Assembly: GCA_023392995.1 (NCBI GenBank)
Contig: JAEWMZ010000339.1
Location: 1 to 38,853 of the forward strand
Source of the DNA: Bacillota bacterium
Lineage (GTDB): Bacteria > Bacillota > Clostridia > Lachnospirales > Lachnospiraceae
DNA: 38,853 nucleotides
Direction: 5' to 3'
In this document: positions 32,185 through 38,853 of the stretch, one piece after another
How positions within the stretch are numbered: the first letter of the stretch is position 1
How the letters are laid out: every line of letters begins with the position of its first letter
The notes under the pieces: model-generated
Told to the model about the DNA's origin: nothing
What the model saw: the letters and a program-made list of their open reading frames with translations, nothing else
Database searches by the model: none
Position numbers and translations under genes: made by a program

Positions 32185-32339
32185 TAGGTAATTATGAAAC
32201 TCATTAATTGAAGATATTGTATACACAGCAGATACTGTTTCGATGCGGAAGCTTAGCCCGAAGGAAGCATTGAAGCGAAGGAATAGTATCTGGCGTGGTG
32301 TATACAATTGCAAAAACTATATAGTTTCGCAATTGCCTA
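32185..32339. mobile_element. Family A palindromic MITE, copy 5, between uxuA and the SDR gene
   Basis: A 155-bp copy in the reverse orientation to the others (core reads GCTTAGCCCGAAGGAAGC), from TAGGTAATTATGAAAC to GTTTCGCAATTGCCTA. Flanks are TAAGCTTGTA (32175-32184) and TACGCTTGTA (32340-32349), a 10-bp target duplication with one mismatch. The inner arms TTGTATACACAGCAGATACT and a copy of its complement are well kept. It lies within the glucuronate operon transcript. Confidence 0.88.
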
Positions 32340-32359
32340 TACGCTTGTATTAATTTCGT

Positions 32360-33406
32360 TTATTTATTAGTTTTTTCAAGGGTCTCCCAGATACCGGTCA
32401 GATACATTGCGCCAAGTGCTCTGTCATACAGACCATAGCCAGGTCTTCCCGTCTCTCCCCAGATCATTCTTCCATGATCCGGACGGACATACCCCGTATA
32501 ATTGTTCTTATGAAGTGCCTTTACAATCTCTACTATATCAAGGGAACCGCAAGGGGAGTAGTGAGCGCTTTCTTCAAAGCTTCCGTCCTCCATCAGCTTA
32601 ACGTTACGAATATGCATAAAGTGGATACGTCCCATAGCGGAGTATTTGTCCACCATTTTAACAATGTCATTGAAGCTTGCACTACCCAGAGAACCAGTAC
32701 AGAAGGTAAGACCATTGTATTTACTGTCCACTAACTTTAGAAAACGGTCTAAGTTCTCTTCCTTTGTTATAATTCTTGGTAAACCAAAGATTGGATACGG
32801 CGGATCGTCCGGGTGAATTGCCATCAGTACGTCGCATTCTTCCGCAACAGGAATAATCTCCTTCAGGAAATATTCCAAGTTAGACCATAGCTTCTCTTCA
32901 TCAATCTCTGCATATTTGGCAAAGATTTCAGCCATCTGATCCTTCGTATAGCTGCTGTCCCAGCCCGGAAGTGATAACTCTCCTGTTAAGGGGTCCATCT
33001 TTTCCAGCTGATCCATATAGTATACTAGAGCTGTAGAACCATCCTCCAGCTCCTTGTCAAGCTGGGTACGTGTCCAATCGAATACCGGCATGAAGTTGTA
33101 GCAAATCACTTTAACGCCTGCTTTTGAAAGTCTTCTGATATTCTCTTTATAATTGTCAATGTATTTCTGTCTGGTGGGTAAGCCCATCTTTATATCCTCA
33201 TGAACGGGCACACTCTCGATTACATCGAAATGCAGCCCTGCCTTTTCCACCTGTGCTTTACAAGCCAAGATGCTTTCCTCACTCCACACCTCTCCCACAG
33301 GTACGTCATAGATCGCCGTTACAATGCTGTGCATATTGGGGATTTGTCTTATGTACTTTAGTGTTACAGCATCATCTGCCCCATACCAACGAAATGATAA
33401 TTTCAT
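32360..33406 (-). CDS. uxuA: Mannonate dehydratase
   Basis: A 348-residue enzyme that removes water from D-mannonate to give 2-keto-3-deoxygluconate. It starts MKLSFRWYGADDAVTLKYI, typical for UxuA, and shows VKVICYNFMPVFDWTRT, IHPDDPPYPIFGLPRI (Mn ligands), FCTGSLGS, HFMHIRNVKL and YVRPDHGRMIWGE, all conserved in the family. It follows uxaC with a two-base gap and shares the operon. TGGAGGAATAAGA precedes the ATG. The length is the usual one, and no defect is seen. Confidence 0.96.
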   Translation of the reverse strand: MKLSFRWYGADDAVTLKYIRQIPNMHSIVTAIYDVPVGEVWSEESILACKAQVEKAGLHFDVIESVPVHEDIKMGLPTRQKYIDNYKENIRRLSKAGVKVICYNFMPVFDWTRTQLDKELEDGSTALVYYMDQLEKMDPLTGELSLPGWDSSYTKDQMAEIFAKYAEIDEEKLWSNLEYFLKEIIPVAEECDVLMAIHPDDPPYPIFGLPRIITKEENLDRFLKLVDSKYNGLTFCTGSLGSASFNDIVKMVDKYSAMGRIHFMHIRNVKLMEDGSFEESAHYSPCGSLDIVEIVKALHKNNYTGYVRPDHGRMIWGETGRPGYGLYDRALGAMYLTGIWETLEKTNK

Positions 33407-33408
33407 TC

Positions 33409-34806
33409 TTATTCCTCCATTCCTAAATAATGAATAATATTTTTATAGCAGATGCCTTCCACAATGCTTGTCAGTATACTTTCATCTGCTTCAAATTCGC
33501 CATTCTCCACCAGTTCTCCAATGTAATTACAAAGAATTCGCCTAAAGTAATCATGTCTCACATAGGAGAGAAAGCTTCTGGAGTCCGTCAGCATACCAAC
33601 GAAATCCGCCAGCATTCCCTGATTTGCAATCGCTGTTAAATGCTTACTGATCTCTTCCTTATTGTCACAGAACCACCAGGCCGGTCCAAATTGCAGCTTT
33701 CCGGCAACCCCATCCTCTGCAAAGCAATGAGGTAGTGCTGATAATACCAGATTGTCCTTGGAATTCAAGGTATATAGCAGGGTCTTTGGAAGTCCATTTT
33801 GTCCGTCCATCTCATTCAATAACTGAGCCAGCGGTTCCATCAAATTAAAGTCGTTCATGATATCATAGCCCGCATCGACTCCAAGCTGTCGAAATGCTTG
33901 CGTATTCGTATTACGGTAAGCTCCAATGTGAAGCTGCATCACCCAACCTGCCTTGTAATATTCTTTGGCCAGTAAAATCAAAGTGTGCTGCTTAAACTTT
34001 TCTGCGTCTTCCTTTGCAATAGAATCACCCTGCATTTTTCTTAAAAAGATATTCCCCATCTCCTCCTCTGAGGTTAACGAAAAGCTCAGGCTTTCCAGGG
34101 AATGATCCGACAGCAGGCATCCATTGGCTGAGAAAAATTCAATACGCCCAAACAAAGCGTTGATAAAATCAGAATAGGTATGAATGGCAATCCCGGAAAC
34201 ACCGCTTAGGTTATTAACGTAATCCCTAAACTCAGCCTTTCCAATATTTAATGCCTTATCCGGGCGGAAGGTCGGTCGTACGGTAAAGCCAAGTCCCGTC
34301 TTCTCCTGCAGCTTCTTGTGAAACGCCAGGTCATCCAGTGGATCATCCGTAGTACAAATGAGCTTTACCTTAGAGCTTTGGATCATCTTAACCGGTGATA
34401 AGGACTCCTGTTTAATTTTACGATTGCATTGCTGATAGATTTCTTCTGCATTGCTGGCTTTCAAATTGCTTTCCACTCCGAAATAGGTTTGAAGCTCCAT
34501 ATTCGCCCAATGATATAACGGGCTTCCGATTAAACGTTCACAGGTTTTTGCCCAGGCAAGAAATTTATCGAGTCCACTGCCGCTCCCTGTGATTAATTCC
34601 TCCGAAACTCCTGCATAGCGCATTGCTCTCCATTTATAGTGATCGTGTTTTAGCCAAAGAGTTGAAATGTCGGTAAACACTTCATCCTCATAGATCTCCT
34701 TCGCAGAAAGATGGCAATGATAATCATAAATCGGCGCACATTTTGCAATGTTATGATATAATGCTTCTGCGGTCTTACTCTTGAGTAAAAAATTGCTGCT
34801 AAACAT
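33409..34806 (-). CDS. uxaC: Glucuronate isomerase
   Basis: A 465-residue isomerase converting D-glucuronate to D-fructuronate (and galacturonate to tagaturonate). The start at 34806 gives the usual length and stands after GGGAG; upstream codons add a non-conserved tail. Marks are YDYHCHLSAKEIYED (metal-binding HxH), HDHYKWRAMRYAGV, ICTTDDPLDD, RPTFRPDKAL, MQLHIGAYRNTN and MLTDSRSFLSYVRHDYFRRILC. It is the first gene of the glucuronate operon and is divergent from an AraC regulator. Its leader contains three tandem family B repeats. Confidence 0.96.
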   Translation of the reverse strand: MFSSNFLLKSKTAEALYHNIAKCAPIYDYHCHLSAKEIYEDEVFTDISTLWLKHDHYKWRAMRYAGVSEELITGSGSGLDKFLAWAKTCERLIGSPLYHWANMELQTYFGVESNLKASNAEEIYQQCNRKIKQESLSPVKMIQSSKVKLICTTDDPLDDLAFHKKLQEKTGLGFTVRPTFRPDKALNIGKAEFRDYVNNLSGVSGIAIHTYSDFINALFGRIEFFSANGCLLSDHSLESLSFSLTSEEEMGNIFLRKMQGDSIAKEDAEKFKQHTLILLAKEYYKAGWVMQLHIGAYRNTNTQAFRQLGVDAGYDIMNDFNLMEPLAQLLNEMDGQNGLPKTLLYTLNSKDNLVLSALPHCFAEDGVAGKLQFGPAWWFCDNKEEISKHLTAIANQGMLADFVGMLTDSRSFLSYVRHDYFRRILCNYIGELVENGEFEADESILTSIVEGICYKNIIHYLGMEE

Positions 34807-34920
34807 AAAATAATTACTCCCTTTCCTGAAATATAAGTTATCAGAAGCTGCACTATAACGTCTCACAAAAGGTGTCAGTTTGCGCTGTGCATTAATGCAA
34901 GCTGCCAGATATTAAACCTC

Positions 34921-35100
34921 TAACTGACATTCCCCTCTATGCTACGGGATTGTGGATGTGAAATCCTTTGCATTTCACACTAGCCGACCTTCGCCCCCTA
35001 GGACGCGGGGTGCGGGATGTAAGATGCTCTGCATTTCACGCTACCGGTCATTCGACCTTTAAGTCGCGGGGCGCCGGATGTGAAATGAAAGCTATCGCCA
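34921..35100. repeat. Three tandem 60-bp family B units in the uxaC leader
   Basis: Units at 34921-34980, 34981-35040 and 35041-35100 share the layout TAACTGACATTC / TAGCCGACCTTC / CTACCGGTCATTCGACC, a GGGG-rich middle (GTCGCGGGGCGCCGGATGT in unit 3), then GATGTGAAATG...GCATTTCAC. Unit 3 lacks the right half of the last hairpin. An inverted copy of the left end (TGTCAGTT, 34873-34880) lies upstream of unit 1 relative to AACTGACA (34922-34929). The tract lies between the likely uxaC promoter and uxaC. Confidence 0.8.
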
Positions 35101-35172
35101 CTCGCTCCGAACATCCTAATACTATTGTTATTCATGCTGCTGGATAATTTCATGTACTGTTCTATGAAGCTA

Positions 35173-35178
35173 ATTATA
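35173..35178 (-). promoter_or_regulatory. Likely -10 of uxaC
   Basis: TATAAT on the minus strand (35173-35178), with no good -35 at 17 bp, as expected for an activator-dependent promoter. If used, the leader would be about 360 bases and contain the tandem repeats. Confidence 0.45.
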
Positions 35179-35216
35179 ACAGTTTGAAACAAAAACGCCT
35201 ATGTTTTAAATGCTAT

Positions 35217-35245
35217 TTGACTTGCAAAAATTGCTGTGATAAAAT
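35217..35245 (+). promoter_or_regulatory. Promoter of the AraC regulator
   Basis: TTGACT (35217-35222), 17 bp, TAAAAT (35240-35245) on the plus strand, about 94 bases before the AraC start and next to the divergent uxaC -10. Confidence 0.75.
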
Positions 35246-35261
35246 TCATATAAGTTTAAAG

Positions 35262-35310
35262 TTACGGACATTTGGCCGTTAGGCCACTCATTTCTGCATG
35301 TGAAATGATA
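35262..35310. repeat. Family B repeat, partial copy
   Basis: TTACGGACATTTGGCCGTTAGGCC, then a short GCATGTGAAATGATA end. The terminal hairpin is truncated. It lies in the leader of the AraC regulator gene. Confidence 0.65.
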
Positions 35311-35338
35311 ATATAAGCAAATTCGAAAGGTATCTGTT

Positions 35339-36220
35339 ATGAAAAAAAGAACACAAATTTATAGCCCTCGCCAAACGATGCTTGCCAAGGATTACGAAAT
35401 TTTTCACTATTCTGATACCAGCCTCGGAAATGTTAGTCTTCATCACCATGATTTTTATGAATGCTATTACTTTATCTCGGGTGATGTTACTTATATGATT
35501 GAAGGTAAATCCTATCAGCTGATGCCGGGAGATATTATTTTGATCAATTCGAAGGAGCTCCATCAACCTATCATTCAAAACCGGGAGCTTCCATATGAAC
35601 GAATTGTCATATGGTTAAATAAGAATTTCCTGAACACACTTTGTACCGAACAAGCGAATTTAACTCGTTGCTTTGAAGATGCCAAGAAGGAGAATGTAAT
35701 CCGAACGGATGTGGAAGCCCAGCAAAGTATTCGCGCTATCATGAATAAGCTTCTAAAGCTTGAGACTTATTCCGGCATGGGGCTGGAGTTGTTATACAGG
35801 GCTTATGTGACGGAGCTGTTGATTCTACTCAATAATCTGCTGTTTTATAATACTGCACGCCACAATATCCTTTTTGAAAAAAGCAGCCTGATTGAGGAAA
35901 TCATTGATTACATTAATACTCACCTGGAGGAAACCATTACAATAGAAGATTTATCCCAGCAATTTTATCTAAGCCGCTTCCACCTGCTGCGAGAATTCAA
36001 AAAATATTCCGGGACAACCCTTCATAAATTTATCGTACAGAAGAAATTAATACTCTCAAAGGAATTAATCCTTCAGGGAATCCCTATTAACCAGGTTTAT
36101 GCACAATGCGGCTTTGGAGATTATTCTAATTTCTTTCGCGCATTTAAAAATGAATATGGTGTAACTCCCAAGGAGTTCTTTCAGCTCATGTATCATTCCG
36201 AACAGAGTAATTCGAAGTAA
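35339..36220 (+). CDS. AraC-family regulator, divergent to the glucuronate operon
   Basis: A 293-residue protein. The N-terminal cupin sensing half has SLHHHDFYECYYFISGDVTYMIEG, and the C-terminal half has the two AraC helix-turn-helices: ITIEDLSQQFYLSRFHLLREFKKYSG and GIPINQVYAQCGFGDYSNFFRAFKNEYGVTPKEFF. The ATG at 35339 follows GAAAGGTATCTGTT. It is divergent from uxaC with both promoters in a 532-bp spacer, so it probably activates uxaC-uxuA in response to a uronate (inference). Confidence 0.93.
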   Translation: MKKRTQIYSPRQTMLAKDYEIFHYSDTSLGNVSLHHHDFYECYYFISGDVTYMIEGKSYQLMPGDIILINSKELHQPIIQNRELPYERIVIWLNKNFLNTLCTEQANLTRCFEDAKKENVIRTDVEAQQSIRAIMNKLLKLETYSGMGLELLYRAYVTELLILLNNLLFYNTARHNILFEKSSLIEEIIDYINTHLEETITIEDLSQQFYLSRFHLLREFKKYSGTTLHKFIVQKKLILSKELILQGIPINQVYAQCGFGDYSNFFRAFKNEYGVTPKEFFQLMYHSEQSNSK

Positions 36221-36288
36221 TCTGCTCATTATTACAAGTATTACAATGGTAATCATCTTCCATTTTCAGCTTATCTAAAGCATAGAAA

Positions 36289-36334
36289 AGCCCCAGTTAC
36301 CTTCTCAAATTTATTAAGGTTCTGGGGCTCTGCT
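36289..36334. terminator. Convergent terminator
   Basis: AGCCCCAG (36289-36296) pairs with CTGGGGCT (36322-36329), with inner ACCTT and AAGGT. On the minus strand TTTTC follows; on the plus strand CTGCTTATTT. It separates the AraC and permease genes. Confidence 0.8.
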
Positions 36335-36381
36335 TATTTAAATTTTCTTTTCAATAACACTCTAATTCATATGAAACAATC

Positions 36382-38853
36382 CTATTCCACACTCTTTAAG
36401 GCTTCTACCATGTTAATCTTCCGTAAAGATTTGTCGGTGATTTTATTTACCAATAAGGTGAATATCATCGTCAGCACTGCTGCTGCCAGATACGCAAATA
36501 AGGAAACGCGAACATGAAAAGCGGTATCCGCGATACTTACATTTGCAAGTATCGCATAGGTGATTCCATAGCCTGCGGGAGCACCCAGCAAAATGCCAAT
36601 TAAGGTAAGTATAATCGTCTCTTTATTAATATAGGAGGCCACTTCCCTCGGCTGGAAGCCCAGTACCTTTAAGGTGGCTAATTCCCTCTCTCTTTCACTT
36701 ACATTAATATTGGAGAGGGTGAATAGTACCGTAAAGGCCAATACTGCCGACATACCAATGAGTAGATACACTACCATGTTTACGAGATTCTTCATATCGC
36801 CAAAGGCATCTCTCAGATGCTGACTGCTGCTGACCGTAAGAATTCTCTCATCCTTGGAAAGGTTATTTAACCAGTTTTCACCGTCTCCATTTCCTGAAAA
36901 ACTCAATAGATAAGCCGCGCCCTTGTAATCTCCAAAAGCGGCCTGGTAACAGCTTTCACTGACATAGACATAATTACCTGCATGATTGACCGTAACAAAG
37001 GCTACCGGAAAATCATATTCCAGATTATCCTCATTCTGCAAGGATACCATATCTCCATTGTCTATCTTAAGCTGCCTTGCTGCATTCTGTGTTACCACGA
37101 TACCCTTTTCCGGTAGACTCATTTTATCTCCTGAGGAAAGATCCTTAAGATGAACATAGTTGCTCAAGTCTGCATGATCAGGAACTATCATAACGGTTAT
37201 ATCCACGCTGCGGCTTCCATTCCAAAGTGTCAATGTACTAATCTGCAATTGCAGATCCTCTTTCACCATTCCGGAATTCTTCCATTCTTCCTGCAGCCCA
37301 GTTCTTTCTTCCTCTGTTAGATCATCCGTCACTACCACAGCATCGTATACAGTTACCTTGTCAAACTGATCGGACATGAGTCCGCCTACCGTATCACGAA
37401 TACCAAAGCCCAGCACAATCAGCATCATACATCCCAGAATTCCCAGTATTGTCATGAGTGCTCGCTTCTTATAACGAAACAGATTTCTGCTGGTCACTTT
37501 ATTTAAGAATTTAAGTCTTTTCCAGATAAATGGAATTCTCTCTAATAAAATACGGCTTCCATGCTTCGGTGGCTTTGGTCTCATAAGCTCTGCAGGACGT
37601 TCATGCAGCATCTCCGCACAGGCGAACACCGTTGCACCAACAATTCCAATTAAAAATAGAGAAAAGCTTCCCAAACCATAGATTGGGTAAAAGGAAAACT
37701 TAAAGTCCGGTATCACATAGAGACGGTTTGCAATAATACGAAGCACCTCTGGCAATCCCCAAAAGCCTAATACATTTCCAAGAATTCCACCAACGGAGCA
37801 GGCTAGAACCGCGTAGATGAGGTATTTCATACTGATCTGATGTTTGGCATAGCCAATGGATTTATAGGTACCGATCAGTGAGCGGTCTTCCTCTACCATT
37901 CGGGTCATCGTCGTCAGACAAACCAGAATTGCTACCAGGAAGAAAATAATTGGGAACGCCTTGGTCACTGCCTGAATAAAACCGATATCGTTGTCAAGTC
38001 CGGAGAAGCTGTCATTATCGTAACGATCCCATACATACCATTTTGCTTCTTTGATGTCTGCTATATCTGCTTTTCCATCCGCAATTTTTTGTTTTGCTTC
38101 TGCAATGGTTGTTTGATACTCTGTTTTATTCTCATCCAACTCCGCCTGGCCATCCTTAAGCTTCTCCTCTGCCTCTTTCAAGTCCTGCTCTGCGGTTACC
38201 AGCTCCTTTTTGCCATCGTCCAGTTCTTTCTGCTTTTGGGCAAACTGCTGCTCTGCATCAGCTTTCTTTGTATCCAGCTTTTTTTGTCCTTGAATCAGTT
38301 TTTTCTTTCCAGCTTCCAATTCTCTTCTGGAATCAGATATCTGCTTCAGGGCTCCCGACTTCTTTGTTGCAAGGGTTGCCACACTCTCATCTAAGAGGCC
38401 TTGGCTGTAGTCTAAGGTTCCCTGAGAAATGGCTAGTGTCGAGAAGGTTTTTATCTGCTCTTCGGTCAGAGCAGCCCCTCCCAGGGCAAAATATCCTGCA
38501 AACGTCTGTGTATCAGTCTGCAGCTTTCCCATCGCCTGCTGATAAGTCTTTGTTTGATTACTCGTCGGAGTCTCTCCTTTTTCCCCTGCCAGCAGATATG
38601 GGGCTGCCGACTTCCCATCTGAGCGCATATTTCCCCATGCCGATTGCGTTTTATCACTTTCCCAAATAGCCTGCGCTTCCTTTGATAAGGATGCCACTGC
38701 ACCTGATAATCCGGCCTTGGCTCCCGCCTTGTTCTGATCCAGCTCCTTCTGCCTGGCTGTCAACTGCTGCTCGTAGGACGCAAACTCCTTTCGTGCGGCA
38801 GCTTCCTCCTGGTTAAGCTTATCTTCTCCGGTTTCCAGCTTCGCCTTGTTATC
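36382..38853 (-). CDS. FtsX-like ABC transporter permease with extracytoplasmic coiled coil, 5' end outside
   Basis: The frame is open to the window edge (823 visible residues); an apparent TTG start at 38763 is internal. From the visible N-terminus, about 270 residues are highly charged and helical with repeated K/E/Q/A heptads (AGKKKLIQGQKKLDTKKADAEQ, QKELDDGKKELVTAEQDLKEAEEKL), a coiled coil. Then come a transmembrane helix (AFPIIFFLVAILVCLTTMTRMVEEDRSLIGTYKSIGYAK), further helices, an extracytoplasmic domain (about 470-670), and the final FtsX-like triplet of helices with ERERELATLKVLGFQPREVA. Such permeases usually partner an ATPase encoded nearby and act in peptide defence or envelope work; the ATPase and any regulator would lie outside the window. 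Confidence 0.9.
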   Translation of the reverse strand, partial: DNKAKLETGEDKLNQEEAAARKEFASYEQQLTARQKELDQNKAGAKAGLSGAVASLSKEAQAIWESDKTQSAWGNMRSDGKSAAPYLLAGEKGETPTSNQTKTYQQAMGKLQTDTQTFAGYFALGGAALTEEQIKTFSTLAISQGTLDYSQGLLDESVATLATKKSGALKQISDSRRELEAGKKKLIQGQKKLDTKKADAEQQFAQKQKELDDGKKELVTAEQDLKEAEEKLKDGQAELDENKTEYQTTIAEAKQKIADGKADIADIKEAKWYVWDRYDNDSFSGLDNDIGFIQAVTKAFPIIFFLVAILVCLTTMTRMVEEDRSLIGTYKSIGYAKHQISMKYLIYAVLACSVGGILGNVLGFWGLPEVLRIIANRLYVIPDFKFSFYPIYGLGSFSLFLIGIVGATVFACAEMLHERPAELMRPKPPKHGSRILLERIPFIWKRLKFLNKVTSRNLFRYKKRALMTILGILGCMMLIVLGFGIRDTVGGLMSDQFDKVTVYDAVVVTDDLTEEERTGLQEEWKNSGMVKEDLQLQISTLTLWNGSRSVDITVMIVPDHADLSNYVHLKDLSSGDKMSLPEKGIVVTQNAARQLKIDNGDMVSLQNEDNLEYDFPVAFVTVNHAGNYVYVSESCYQAAFGDYKGAAYLLSFSGNGDGENWLNNLSKDERILTVSSSQHLRDAFGDMKNLVNMVVYLLIGMSAVLAFTVLFTLSNINVSERERELATLKVLGFQPREVASYINKETIILTLIGILLGAPAGYGITYAILANVSIADTAFHVRVSLFAYLAAAVLTMIFTLLVNKITDKSLRKINMVEALKSVE

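Overview
The window comes from a low-GC, anaerobic, Gram-positive bacterium, most likely a Lachnospiraceae-type Clostridia (Lachnoclostridium/Anaerocolumna-like). I base this on the oxygen-sensitive class III ribonucleotide reductase, FeoB with a small Cys-rich partner, DUF3793 and DUF2325 proteins, a Spo0A-type DNA-binding domain, LplB/LplC-type sugar permeases, strong AAGGAGG ribosome binding sites and AT-rich spacers. No species can be named from this alone.

Layout. (1) 1-3649, minus: GH51 arabinofuranosidase, two ABC permeases and a solute-binding lipoprotein cut by the window edge, an arabino-oligosaccharide uptake and cleavage operon. (2) 4258-9370, minus: an iron module of two FeoA, FeoB, a Cys-rich FeoB partner, a Fur-like regulator with an atypical C-terminus, DUF3793 and DUF2325. 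It is driven by a good sigma-A promoter with a Fur-type box just downstream, and faces a short DtxR-family regulator whose expected ATG reads ATC. (3) 10089-13048, plus: a BlaI/BlaR1-like repressor and M56 peptidase pair behind a palindromic operator. (4) 13207-19625: DUF2798 membrane protein, UROD-like protein, LysR regulator, ureidoglycine aminohydrolase, AraC regulator and a divergent Gfo/Idh/MocA oxidoreductase. (5) 20033-22715, minus: nrdD-nrdG. (6) 23122-26877: two small poorly known genes, then a Spo0A-like response regulator and a GHKL sensor kinase. In the gap between the last two, on the opposite strand, sits a 14-codon ORF with a near-perfect Shine-Dalgarno sequence. (7) 27077-30909, minus: YczE-like membrane protein, aldo/keto reductase, and a chemotaxis receptor whose promoter carries two inverted Spo0A boxes. 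(8) 31296-36220: glucuronate catabolism (uxaC, uxuA, mannonate oxidoreductase-like SDR) with a divergent AraC regulator. (9) 36382 to the end, minus: a large FtsX-like permease with a coiled coil, cut by the window edge.

The most striking non-coding content is repeats. Family A is a palindromic element of about 150 bp (one copy 131 bp) present five times (5244, 8579, 10166, 16948, 32185). Two copies have clear 11-bp flanking direct repeats and two have near-matches, so it looks like a non-autonomous transposon (MITE). Family B is a 60-bp two-hairpin repeat (6031, 14989, three tandem units at 34921-35100, and a partial copy at 35262). There are also a 98-bp IS-end-like palindrome (26941), an 85-bp palindrome (19828) and two tandem-repeat tracts (4021, 18179). 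Several repeats lie inside operons or in leaders of regulated genes.
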